From: Clostridiales bacterium
GTDB lineage: Bacteria > Bacillota > Clostridia > Oscillospirales > Acutalibacteraceae
Length of the DNA: 17,991 bases
Reading direction: 5' to 3'
NCBI GenBank assembly: GCA_021202245.1
Contig: JAJQDK010000008.1
Location: forward strand, 1 to 17,991
Shown here: positions 1 to 7,489 of the stretch, in pieces
Numbering within the stretch: position 1 is the stretch's first letter
Layout: the number at the start of each line of letters is the position of its first letter
Made by a program: the position numbers and the translations under genes
Notes under the pieces: generated by a model
Seen by the model: the letters and a program-made list of their open reading frames with translations, nothing else
Told to the model about the DNA's origin: nothing
Database searches by the model: none

Positions 1-794
1 TGTCCGTATATTTCTTTGCCCTTATATTCGGGCATCCAGGTTTCGCATAACGGCGCAAAGCTGCCGACTGTCGGCTTAACACCGATATTGGTAACGCCGC
101 AGTAATTGTCGCCGTTTTCAAGAGTAACCGAGGAGGCGTACACGCCGAATCGGGGCACTGTCAGCTCACTGCAAAGAGGCTGATTTATGGTAGGCGTTCC
201 GAGCGTTCTGCCGAGCCTTTTTCCATGCTCAATAACCGAGGAAAAGCCGAATTTTTCGCAGAGCATGGAATTTGCGCTGCGCACCTCGCCGTCGGTTATC
301 AGACGGCGGATAAGAGTCGATGAAACGACCTCTCCGTTTATCATAGCGGGTGGAACAACCGTAAGGCTTATCTTAAACCTTTCGCACAAGTCTTTCAGAA
401 TTTCAACATTTCCCTCGTCGTTCTTGCCGAAGCGGTAATTAAATCCGCAAAAAAGCGCCCTTGCCCTGAGCTTTTTAATCAAAATTTCCTCAACAAAGCT
501 CTGCGCCGACATATTCATAAGCTCCTTAAAATCAGCGCAGTAAATATGCTCGATTCCGAGCCTGCCGAGCGCAGAAAGCTTGTCCTGCTTTGTCATCAGA
601 GAGGGGCAGCGTCTGCCTGTCAGCACGCTTTTGGGGCTTTGCGCAAAGGTAAAGCAAACGGGGATCAAGCCGTTGCTTCTTTGAGCCGAAGCAAGAGAAA
701 TTACTCTGCGGTGCCCCGTGTGAAGTCCGTCAAAAAATCCGAGCGCTATTGCGGTGTTTTGTTTTTCGGGTAATATTTCAAAAAAATTCTGCAT
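1..794 (-). CDS. ribF: Bifunctional riboflavin kinase / FAD synthetase RibF, C-terminus cut by window edge
   Basis: RibF phosphorylates riboflavin to FMN and adenylates FMN to FAD in the cytoplasm. About 264 codons are visible, starting MQNFFEILPEKQ. The N-terminal nucleotidyltransferase domain shows GFFDGLHTGHR near residue 19 (the family FDGxHxGH motif), FNYRFGK near residue 120 and SSTLIR near residue 160. The riboflavin-kinase domain begins with GRTLGTPT, where most family members have GRxLGFPT, followed by VTNIGVKPT. The last part of the kinase domain lies outside the window. The ATG is 15 bases after the stop of the Nudix gene, and the GAGG ribosome binding site overlaps that stop, so the two genes are co-transcribed and probably translationally coupled. 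The identification rests on several motifs in the right order. Confidence 0.93.
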   Translation of the reverse strand, partial: MQNFFEILPEKQNTAIALGFFDGLHTGHRRVISLASAQRSNGLIPVCFTFAQSPKSVLTGRRCPSLMTKQDKLSALGRLGIEHIYCADFKELMNMSAQSFVEEILIKKLRARALFCGFNYRFGKNDEGNVEILKDLCERFKISLTVVPPAMINGEVVSSTLIRRLITDGEVRSANSMLCEKFGFSSVIEHGKRLGRTLGTPTINQPLCSELTVPRFGVYASSVTLENGDNYCGVTNIGVKPTVGSFAPLCETWMPEYKGKEIYG

Positions 795-809
795 AAATAT
801 TTTTATACC

Positions 810-1376
810 TCAAATTCTGCCGCTGTTAAGCAGCATTGCCGTTTTAAGCACTGCCGTCTGCGTTTTTGAGTCCGGAATCAGGTTGTTAAGCACCATCTCC
901 ACGGCTTTGTCAAGCGGAATTTTCTCTACGTTCAAAAATTCGCCTTCGTCAAGCCTGTTTTCGCTCTGCGACTGTACTCTGCAGGCATAAAGATGGATAA
1001 TCTCAGAGGTGTAGCCGGGCGACGGATACAGCTTTCCCAACGAAATATATGAATAACCGACAGCTCCGGTTTCTTCAAGCAGCTCACGCTTTCCGTTTTC
1101 AAGCGGAGTCGCTCCCTTTTCGAGCTTTCCGGCAGGAAGCTCAAGCACAACCTCCTTGTAGGGATAACGAAACTGTCTTACAAAAAGCAGGTTGTTATCA
1201 GCGTCAAGCGCCGCCACGGCAACTCCGCCCGGATGATTGACAACCTCTCGTTTGGACCTTCGTCCGTCGGGAAGCTCCACCTCATCAAGGGTTATATGCA
1301 AAATGCGGCCGTCGTATATATTTTTACTTGAAAGAGTTTTTTCCGATAGTTCCGTAATAATTCCTCCTGATTTCAA
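810..1376 (-). CDS. Nudix hydrolase, ADP-ribose pyrophosphatase type
   Basis: This is probably an ADP-ribose pyrophosphatase (ADP-ribose to AMP plus ribose 5-phosphate) of the NudF type. Family features are VELPDGRRSKREVV, HPGGVAV, VRQFRYPYKE, the Nudix helix with RELLEETG, and SPGYTSEIIHLY. The Nudix box reads G-x5-A-x7-RELLEETG: the first Glu of the consensus is Ala, while the metal-binding REXXEE Glu residues are kept. The longest reading starts at a TTG at 1376 with no ribosome binding site in front of it, while a perfect AGGAGG lies inside that reading at 1368-1363. Alignment from memory with B. subtilis NudF (MKSLEEKTI) puts the true start at ATT 1358, giving about 182 aa (M-TELSEKTL). 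It is the first gene of a pair with ribF and diverges from the M14 peptidase gene. Confidence 0.88.
   Translation of the reverse strand: MKSGGIITELSEKTLSSKNIYDGRILHITLDEVELPDGRRSKREVVNHPGGVAVAALDADNNLLFVRQFRYPYKEVVLELPAGKLEKGATPLENGKRELLEETGAVGYSYISLGKLYPSPGYTSEIIHLYACRVQSQSENRLDEGEFLNVEKIPLDKAVEMVLNNLIPDSKTQTAVLKTAMLLNSGRI
1363..1368 (-). promoter_or_regulatory. AGGAGG ribosome binding site that argues for an ATT start
   Basis: The hexamer AGGAGG is followed by AATT and then the in-frame codons ATT (1358) and ACG (1355). No ATG, GTG or TTG stands within 4-12 bases downstream of it in the Nudix frame. The only canonical start in the frame is a TTG eight bases upstream of the hexamer, where the site could not serve it. 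The site therefore implies initiation at ATT 1358, the rare codon best known from infC, or less likely at ACG 1355. Confidence 0.6.
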
Positions 1377-1414
1377 ATTATGCCGATAAAATATGAAAGG
1401 ACAATTCTTAACTT

Positions 1415-2310
1415 ATGTTAAATTATAATGCTCTGCCCGACTGCAAAACAAGAAAAGAAATAATTAAAAAATCACCGATAAATACCGCTTTGTTCAGCGT
1501 TTCTGCGTCGGAAAAAGCGTTTGCGGAAGATGTATTGACGCTCTGCATATAGGAAACACAAAAAATCGCATACTCTGCTGCGGCGGGTTTCACGGCTCGG
1601 AGTATCTGACGGTTTTGACCGCGCTCAAATTTTTTGAAGAATGTGCCGAGGCGATCGCTGACAAAGCCGAAATCGGCAGACACAGCGCAGACGACGTTTT
1701 CAAAAATCGGGGACTTACCGTAGTGCCGTGCGTAAACCCGGACGGAGTTGAAATTGCACTTCACGGAAGCAGCGCCGCAATGAAATACAAAAAGCTTGTT
1801 GATACGGTTTGTGCCGCCGCAAATAAATGGCAGGCAAACGCAAGAGGCGTTGATATAAATCACAACTTCAACGCCGGATGGAAGGCACTTAAAAAACGTG
1901 AGCTGAGCCTGAACATAAAATCCCCCTCGGCTACACGCTTCGGCGGAACATTCCCCGAAAGCGAGCCGGAAACAAGGGCTGTTACAAACCTCTGCCGCAA
2001 AACAAAATTTGAATGCGCAATAGCGCTTCACAGCCAGGGCCGTGAAATTTACTGCTCCTTCGGAGAGCACACTCCCGTTAAAAGCTTCCGTCTTGCTTCT
2101 GCGCTTTCTCAGGTCAGCGGTTATAACATAGCCTTTCCCGAGGAAATTGCCACCGGCGGCGGTTTTAAGGATTGGTTCATTGAAAATTTCAAAAGACCCG
2201 CTCTTACTATTGAAATGGGGCTCGGAGAAAATCCCCTGCCCCTGTCGGATTTTGAAAGCGAATACAAAATTATGCGGAATATGCTCAGCCTTGTAATGCT
2301 GTCGGTTTAA
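1415..2310 (+). pseudogene. M14 zinc carboxypeptidase with a one-base frameshift
   Basis: This is a peptidase of the M14 family, in bacteria often a gamma-D-glutamyl-diamino-acid peptidase acting on cell-wall peptides. The N-terminal 19 residues (MLNYNALPDCKTRKEIIKK) are read from ATG 1415. At the A6 run 1466-1471 the homologous frame changes, and one more A would continue it as ITDKYRFVQRF-CVGKSVCGR-CIDALHIG. The body then runs to TAA 2308-2310, about 298 aa in total, which is normal for the family. The zinc ligands are visible as HGSE (His at 1591) and in LHSQGREIY, and the catalytic Glu in LTIEMGLGE, so the enzyme would be functional if the frame were restored. The ribosome binding site is poor (AGGA, 13 bases before the ATG). 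It is convergent with asnB. The gap could be a real mutation, a homopolymer sequencing error, or slippage. Confidence 0.82.
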
Positions 2311-2352
2311 GAGCATACGCAGCCGTATTTGGAATTCCCTTTAAATTTTCTG

Positions 2353-4713
2353 TTATTCGTTTTTATCTTTGTCCTCATAAAGATGAATTGAGCTTACGAT
2401 ATTATCAATCGCTTCGTCGGAAATTACATTAGGCTCATCAAGATATTTTGAACGCTTTTCAATTCCGTCAAGCGCCATTTGCAGCTGCTCCTGCGGAGTT
2501 TTGGGCTTGCGCGGAGCATCGTAAATTTCCTTATCCTCCGGATTGGAAATGTTGATATACTCTTCCCTTTTATCTTCAGGCTCAGCATCGGGCTCATCGT
2601 CATTCTCAATTATTGCAGGCTCGCTTCCGTCGTCCGGTTCTTCGGGAGCGTTTTCCGCTTTTGGAGCTTCCTGCGCATCTATGTCCTCGGATAAACTATT
2701 TTCTTCGCTGTCCGCATTATCCGAATTATCGCTGTCCGGCTCAGCTTTTCCGTAGCTTTCATCCACCGATTGAGCCGCCTCGATAATCACCTCTCCGGGG
2801 GCGTTAAGCTGCTTTTCACGTCTTGCGTCGGCAATCGCTTTAAGCTCGTCAAGGTGATTGACGGGCTTTTGCACCTTTTCATCGTCCACATCAAAATAAA
2901 TATCATACCAAACAAGAAATACATAAATCGTCCAAACCTGACGGCTGTTATCCTCTTTGCCGTTGTAATGTCTGTCGAGCCAATTTACTATCTTATCGGT
3001 ATCAAAGAATTTTTCGGCAGTTTTACCCTTAAATTTTTTCTTTACTACATTGTAATATTTTTCGTCACGCAGCCACACACGGGTGGGTACGGGGAATCCG
3101 AGCTTTTTCTTTTCGGCTGTAGCCTCAGGCAAATGGCGAACCGCAGCCTTGCGCATTGCATACTTTGTATTTTTTCTGTTGCAGCGCAGTCTTGTGGGGA
3201 GCGTTGAAGCAACCTTGAACACCTCTTTATCAAGGAACGGAACTCTCAGCTCAAGAGAGTTAGCCATACTCATTCTGTCGGCTTTAAGCAAAATATCTCC
3301 GACCATCCACATATTTATATCAAGGTATTGCATTTTTGTGACGTCATCATACTTGCGCGCGCGAATGTAATGCTTTCTTGTATAATTCTGCGGACGTGTC
3401 GCAATAGACGGGTCCTTAAGCAAATCACGCTTTTGGTCATAATCATACATATAGGCATTTCCGATATAACGCTCCTCAAGAGGATCGGTTGCACGGATAA
3501 GATAATCTCTGCCTTTAATGTCGGGCAAATGCTTGCACACGGCTCTTATGGCCTTGCGTATGCAGTGCGGTACAACGGTTTGATAAATCTTGTATGCTCT
3601 CGGCGAATCATAGCAGGTGTAGCCTCCGAAAAGCTCGTCTGCCCCCTCGCCCGACAGCACAACCTTAACATACTGACTTGCAAGCCGTGATACAAAGTAC
3701 AGCGCAATGCAAGACGGGTCGGCAAGCGGCTGATCCATATAATACTGAACCGTAGGAACAGCATCCCAAAACTCCTCGCTTGAAATAAGGTGGGTATGAT
3801 GCTCAACGCCGATTTTCTCGCTCAACCCCTCAGCCCAGCTGATTTCATTATAATGCTCGCCGAAATCAAAGCCAACGGTAAAGGTTTTTTGGTCTGCAAA
3901 ATATGTTGAAACATAGCTTGAGTCAACGCCGCTCGAAAGGAAGCAGCCAACCTCAACGTCGGCTATTTTGTGCGCGTTTACGGAATCTTCAAACACCTTT
4001 TCAATCTTATCTACAGCTTCCTCCTCGGTCATTTCCTCATCGGGATTAAACTTAGGCTCAAAGTAGCGTGTGGTTTCAATCTCTCCGTTGCGGTACCAAA
4101 GGTAGTGACCGGGCAAAAGGCAGTAAACACCCTCAAAAAAGGTTTCGGGCGGTACAACGTATTGGAACGAAAGGTAAGAATCAAGCGCCTTTGTGTTGAA
4201 TTTCTTTTCAAATTTCGGATATTCAAGAATACTCTTTATTTCGCTGGCGTATACAAAGTCATTGCCAACCTGTGTGTAGTGCATAGGCTTGATGCCGAAA
4301 AAATCACGGGCGATAAAAACGGAATTATCCTTTGTATTGTAAATTGCAAAGCCGAACATTCCCCTGAGCCTCGGCAGCAAATCCTCCTGCCATTCCTCAA
4401 ATCCGTGTACAAGCACCTCGCTGTCGGTGTCGGTGTAAAATTTATGTCCTAACTTGATAAGCTCTTTTCTTAAATCCTTATAGTTATAAATCTCTCCGTT
4501 GAATGTAAGTACAAGAGTTTTGTCCTCATTGTAAATCGGCTGATGGCCTGCATCAAGGTCAATAATAGACAAGCGGCGAAAGCCCATTGCGATATTATCG
4601 TCAGTATAAACACCGTTAGAATCGGGTCCTCTGTGAGTAATAACCTCTGTCATTCTGCTTATAACATTGTCCCTGTCCTCAATCTGCCCCGTAAATCCGC
4701 ATATACCGCACAT
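2353..4713 (-). CDS. asnB: Asparagine synthetase B (glutamine-hydrolysing) with long acidic C-terminal tail
   Basis: AsnB makes asparagine from aspartate, ATP and glutamine in the cytoplasm. Cys2 after the initiator Met is the glutaminase nucleophile (MCGICGFTG), followed by THRGPDSNG near 27-34, RRLSIID near 46 and FNGEIYNY near 71-78. The synthetase domain has the pyrophosphate loop SGVDSS at 261-266, SGEGADELFGGY at 364-375 and LLKADRMSMANSLELRVPFLD near 485-505. The typical enzyme would end near residue 610. Here the frame continues to 786 with a tail dominated by Glu, Asp, Ser and Ala (about 611-786), probably disordered, ending in a short amphipathic stretch (EAIDNIVSSIHLYEDKDKNE). The start has an AAAGGGG site nine bases upstream. 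It diverges from the DUF554 gene and converges with the M14 gene. Confidence 0.97.
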   Translation of the reverse strand: MCGICGFTGQIEDRDNVISRMTEVITHRGPDSNGVYTDDNIAMGFRRLSIIDLDAGHQPIYNEDKTLVLTFNGEIYNYKDLRKELIKLGHKFYTDTDSEVLVHGFEEWQEDLLPRLRGMFGFAIYNTKDNSVFIARDFFGIKPMHYTQVGNDFVYASEIKSILEYPKFEKKFNTKALDSYLSFQYVVPPETFFEGVYCLLPGHYLWYRNGEIETTRYFEPKFNPDEEMTEEEAVDKIEKVFEDSVNAHKIADVEVGCFLSSGVDSSYVSTYFADQKTFTVGFDFGEHYNEISWAEGLSEKIGVEHHTHLISSEEFWDAVPTVQYYMDQPLADPSCIALYFVSRLASQYVKVVLSGEGADELFGGYTCYDSPRAYKIYQTVVPHCIRKAIRAVCKHLPDIKGRDYLIRATDPLEERYIGNAYMYDYDQKRDLLKDPSIATRPQNYTRKHYIRARKYDDVTKMQYLDINMWMVGDILLKADRMSMANSLELRVPFLDKEVFKVASTLPTRLRCNRKNTKYAMRKAAVRHLPEATAEKKKLGFPVPTRVWLRDEKYYNVVKKKFKGKTAEKFFDTDKIVNWLDRHYNGKEDNSRQVWTIYVFLVWYDIYFDVDDEKVQKPVNHLDELKAIADARREKQLNAPGEVIIEAAQSVDESYGKAEPDSDNSDNADSEENSLSEDIDAQEAPKAENAPEEPDDGSEPAIIENDDEPDAEPEDKREEYINISNPEDKEIYDAPRKPKTPQEQLQMALDGIEKRSKYLDEPNVISDEAIDNIVSSIHLYEDKDKNE

Positions 4714-4779
4714 ATCCGATTTCCCCTTTCAAAAGCGATAGCATTATTGTCAACAAAAAAGAAGTGAAAAAATATAAGT

Positions 4780-4801
4780 AAATAAAATATATATTTTATT
4801 T
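4780..4801. repeat. Perfect 22-bp AT-only palindrome at the asnB start region
   Basis: The half-sites are AAATAAAATAT and ATATTTTATTT, with no spacer and no mismatch. The element overlaps the asnB -10 and its expected transcription start, so it could be an operator for a dimeric repressor or a cruciform-prone tract. AT-only sequence makes palindromes fairly likely by chance, so function is inferred only from position. Confidence 0.5.
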
Positions 4802-4826
4802 TATCATAAACGCCCGATAAATTCAA
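4798..4826 (-). promoter_or_regulatory. asnB promoter with extended -10
   Basis: On the minus strand a -35 TTGAAT (4826-4821) is followed by a 17-base spacer and -10 TAAAAT (4803-4798), preceded by TGA, which forms an extended TGnTAAAAT element. The start is expected near 4791, giving a leader of about 78 bases before the asnB ATG. Confidence 0.65.
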
Positions 4827-4853
4827 CCGATTGCAGGACTTAATTTTTCACGG

Positions 4854-4882
4854 TTGATTGTTAGCGCAAAATATTGTATAAT
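4854..4882 (+). promoter_or_regulatory. Promoter of the DUF554 gene
   Basis: TTGATT (4854-4859), a 17-base spacer and a perfect TATAAT (4877-4882) form a sigma-A type promoter. Transcription should begin near 4889, about 39 bases before the ATG at 4928. Its -35 is only 27 bases from the -35 of the divergent asnB promoter. Confidence 0.75.
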
Positions 4883-4927
4883 TTATCTGAAATTTATGTA
4901 AATTACGAGGATTTGGAGATTTAAACT

Positions 4928-5644
4928 ATGACCGGCTTAATCGGAACCTTTGTGAACACCGCAACGGTGCTGCTCGGAGGAGCAATAGGACTTATTTTTA
5001 AAAAGGGAATACCGCAGAGAGTGAGCGACTCGGTGTTCAAGGCGCTGGGACTTATTATCGCCTTTATCGGAATATCGGGCTGCCTTTGCGGAGAAAACAC
5101 GCTGGTGGTTGTAATTTCAATGATTCTCGGAACTGTAATCGGAGAGCTGATTGACCTTGACAAGAGAGTGAACGGTCTGGGCGTATTCATCGAACGCAAG
5201 CTGAGCAAGGGCGGCGAAGGCTCAACCGTAGCGCAGGGCTTTGTGTCATCTTCCCTTTTGTTCTGTGTGGGCGCAATGACCATTGTCGGCTCACTTCAGG
5301 CAGGACTTGACGGCGACTGCTCGGTTTTGTTTACAAAGTCAGCAATGGACTTTTGTTCAAGCATAATTTTTGCAAGCACGCTCGGCGTCGGCGTTCTGTT
5401 CTCAGCCGCCTTTGTACTGGTATATCAGGGGCTTATAACCCTGCTTGCCGTGTGGGTTGAGCCGCTTTTGACAACTGCGGTGATAAATGAAATGAACTGC
5501 GTGGGGTACATAATTATTATAGGGCTTGCGCTTAACATACTCTCAATCACCAAGCTAAAGGTTATGAATATGGTTCCGGCAATTTTTCTGCCGATAGCCC
5601 TTGTTCCGCTTTACGATTGGATTTTGTCCCTGCTTCCTGTATAA
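4928..5644 (+). CDS. DUF554 family multi-pass membrane protein
   Basis: This 238-residue protein belongs to the DUF554 (YdfK/YqgA-like) inner-membrane family, whose substrate is not established. It opens with the characteristic GLIGTFVNTATVLLGGAIGL, followed by FKALGLIIAFIGISG, a conserved GTVIGELIDLDKRVNGLG loop near 68-85, then FVSSSLLFCVGAMTIVGSLQAGLDGD near 105-130. The remaining hydrophobic helices lie near 143-168, 169-185, 190-205 and 215-236. A GGAG site stands nine bases before the ATG. It is a single-gene transcript: a promoter lies directly upstream and a terminator 23 bases downstream. Nothing in the neighbourhood shows what it transports. Confidence 0.9.
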   Translation: MTGLIGTFVNTATVLLGGAIGLIFKKGIPQRVSDSVFKALGLIIAFIGISGCLCGENTLVVVISMILGTVIGELIDLDKRVNGLGVFIERKLSKGGEGSTVAQGFVSSSLLFCVGAMTIVGSLQAGLDGDCSVLFTKSAMDFCSSIIFASTLGVGVLFSAAFVLVYQGLITLLAVWVEPLLTTAVINEMNCVGYIIIIGLALNILSITKLKVMNMVPAIFLPIALVPLYDWILSLLPV

Positions 5645-5666
5645 ACGGCAAGAAATTCGCAAACAA

Positions 5667-5701
5667 AACAGCGCCCGTATAAATGATGTACGGGCGCTGT
5701 T
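5667..5701. terminator. Bidirectional rho-independent terminator between DUF554 gene and arg operon end
   Basis: A perfect 13-bp stem (AACAGCGCCCGTA, 5667-5679, with 5689-5701) encloses a nine-base loop. On the plus strand it is followed by ATTTGTTTTTT, and on the minus strand by the T-rich TTGTTTGCG. It can end both the DUF554 transcript and the long arg operon coming from the other side. Confidence 0.85.
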
Positions 5702-5709
5702 ATTTGTTT

Positions 5710-5762
5710 TTTAACTCGGAGCAAGTCCCGATGTAAGCTCGCTTAACATCGGCAAATTGGTT
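5710..5762. repeat. Dispersed intergenic repeat, copy A (long form)
   Basis: Block 1, TTTAACTCGGAGCAA (5710-5724), and block 2, CGCTTAACATCGGCAAAT (5740-5757) followed by TGGTT, recur identically or nearly so at 10064-10105. In this copy the spacer between the blocks is 15 bases. It contains CCGATGT (5728-5734), which pairs with ACATCGG in block 2 to form a hairpin. The element begins four bases after the stop codon of the Crp-like gene, read on the minus strand. Confidence 0.7.
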
Positions 5763-5765
5763 GTA

Positions 5766-6542
5766 TTATGATAATAAATTAAAATCTTTAATTGTTATGT
5801 TATCCTTATTGTAATCAATAATGCCTTCCTTTTTCAGCTCTTTAAACACTCTCATCAGTGTGCTTGTATCGATATTTAAGAGGTCGGCAAGATCATTGCG
5901 TGAAATCGGCAATGTCAAGATCACTTCACTGCACTCTGCATATAAAAAGTTCATAACCTTTTTATATGCAGTCGTTTCCGAAATGTATGTAGAACGATCC
6001 AAAAGGATAATGCTCGCATTGTTATAAATGTTGATAATATTTCGCATAATTTCACTTTGCAGTACAAATATGGATGGGTTCGGTTCCATATAAGCAGCCT
6101 TATCAAGAAACATTACAACGGAGTGTCGTTTTGCAACAGTAATTCTATTTGGATAAATTTTGTTAATTTTTTTGGGTGCTAAAGACGACTGCTCCGTTGA
6201 CTTCCGCATAAAAGGAGGCATATTTTTTTCAGGTAAAGCTGCCGTTGATACCAAGCCCGTTTCCCTGCTTTGAGGTATGATAGCAGCATAAGCAGGCATA
6301 TAGCAATTATCAAAATATCGTCTTCCGTCTTTATTCAAAATATAGGCAGCAATCACTCCCGTTATCACAATGGGGATACAGTCGGGCATTAGCGGCAATT
6401 CTTCACCCTTTAAAAATTCATATAATTTATAATTGCTTGCCTTGAGAAAAATTTCGATTTTTTCATCCGATATTCCTGCAAACAAAAGAGAGGTTCTGAA
6501 TAATTCAATGTAATTATCGGGAGAGCCGGATAAAATTTTCAT
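5766..6542 (-). CDS. Divergent Crp/Fnr-family transcriptional regulator, last gene of the arg operon
   Basis: The 258-residue protein has a C-terminal winged helix of the Crp type at about 208-252: LPISRNDLADLLNIDTS is the helix-turn-helix, followed by LMRVFKELKKEGIIDYNKDNITI. The N-terminal half (about 15-150) resembles a degenerate cyclic-nucleotide-binding beta barrel. I see no RxS phosphate-binding signature and no Fnr-type cysteine cluster, and residues about 95-133 look like a species-specific insertion rich in Pro, Ser and Lys. Its ligand is unknown. The ATG lies 20 bases after the argF stop with a weak GCGAG site, so it should be on the arg transcript. Codon choice looks more AT-rich than in the arg genes, which may indicate separate acquisition. 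A role in arginine control is inferred from context only. Confidence 0.82.
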   Translation of the reverse strand: MKILSGSPDNYIELFRTSLLFAGISDEKIEIFLKASNYKLYEFLKGEELPLMPDCIPIVITGVIAAYILNKDGRRYFDNCYMPAYAAIIPQSRETGLVSTAALPEKNMPPFMRKSTEQSSLAPKKINKIYPNRITVAKRHSVVMFLDKAAYMEPNPSIFVLQSEIMRNIINIYNNASIILLDRSTYISETTAYKKVMNFLYAECSEVILTLPISRNDLADLLNIDTSTLMRVFKELKKEGIIDYNKDNITIKDFNLLS

Positions 6543-6562
6543 TGTTTACTCGCTTTCTTTGC

Positions 6563-7489
6563 CTAATCCTCTGCTCTTTTATCAGCCATACATTCCACAA
6601 GAACTGCCTTTTGAGCGTGCAGACGGTTTTCGGCTTCCTCAAAGATTTCATTTGCGTGAGCTTCAAATACATCGGCGGTAATCTCCTCGCCGCGATGAGC
6701 CGGCAGACAGTGAAGAACCATACACTCGGCATTTGTTACGGACATAAGGTCATTGTTCACCTGATAGCCCTCAAATGCGGCTTCACGAGCCTTTTTCTCC
6801 TCTTCCTGGCCCATTGATGCCCATACGTCGGTGTAAACCACGTCGGCATTTTTTGCAGCCTCTTTGGGGTCACGCACGATTTCAAACCTTCCGTTGCCGT
6901 ATTTTTCGCCGAATTCAAGTATATGCTCGGGGGGCATATATCCCTCGGGACAAGCGGCCGAAAAGCTCATTCCCGTGCTTAACGCACCGACAATTAAGGA
7001 ATTCATCATATTATTGCCGTCGCCGATAAAGCACATCTTGAGTCCCTCAAGCTTGCCCTTGAACTCACGGATAGTCATAAGGTCCGCAAGCACCTGACAT
7101 GGATGACAGTAATCCGTAAGTCCGTTTATAATCGGGATTGAGCCGTATTGCGCAAGAGCCTCAACCTCCTCCTGCTTAAAGGTACGAATCATAATTCCGT
7201 CCAAAAAGCGTGAAAGCACCCTTGCGGTATCCTCAACAGGCTCTCCCCTGCCAATTTGCAGGTCGTTTGACGACAAAAACAGCGGATAACCGCCGAGTTG
7301 AGTCATACCCACCTCAAAGGATACACGGGTACGTGTGCTTGCCTTTTCAAATATCATACCGAGGGTTTTTCCTTTTAAAATTTTATGCTCTATGCCGTGC
7401 TTCTGCTCATATTTAAGCTGGTCGGCAAGGTTAAGGGTATTGATAATTTCCTCGGTTGTCCAATCCTCAAGTTTTAGTAAGTGTTTCAT
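6563..7489 (-). CDS. argF: Ornithine carbamoyltransferase
   Basis: The enzyme joins carbamoyl phosphate and ornithine to give citrulline. The carbamoyl-phosphate loop STRTR is at residues 51-55, IMIRTF near 99-104, HPCQ at 129-132, DVWASMG at 221-227 and the ornithine loop HCLPAHRG at 260-267. The DVWASMG plus HCLPAHRG combination marks an ornithine rather than an aspartate enzyme. Its 308 residues are normal for the family. The ATG overlaps the argD stop as TAATG, with AGGAGA just upstream, so translation is coupled. Anabolic function is supported by the biosynthetic operon. It ends in TAG, which shows that TAG is a real stop codon in this genome. Confidence 0.96.
   Translation of the reverse strand: MKHLLKLEDWTTEEIINTLNLADQLKYEQKHGIEHKILKGKTLGMIFEKASTRTRVSFEVGMTQLGGYPLFLSSNDLQIGRGEPVEDTARVLSRFLDGIMIRTFKQEEVEALAQYGSIPIINGLTDYCHPCQVLADLMTIREFKGKLEGLKMCFIGDGNNMMNSLIVGALSTGMSFSAACPEGYMPPEHILEFGEKYGNGRFEIVRDPKEAAKNADVVYTDVWASMGQEEEKKAREAAFEGYQVNNDLMSVTNAECMVLHCLPAHRGEEITADVFEAHANEIFEEAENRLHAQKAVLVECMADKRAED

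Noticed and set aside
1423..2316. A 297-codon open frame on the minus strand opposite the M14 gene
   Set aside because: The plus strand carries the zinc ligands and catalytic Glu of M14 in one frame over the same span, and the minus translation shows no domain and is full of Cys, Phe and Ala typical of antisense frames.
4748..4753. Perfect TTGACA on the minus strand as asnB -35
   Set aside because: No acceptable -10 follows at 16-18 bases; that position holds the ribosome binding site region. The promoter at 4826-4798 is better.
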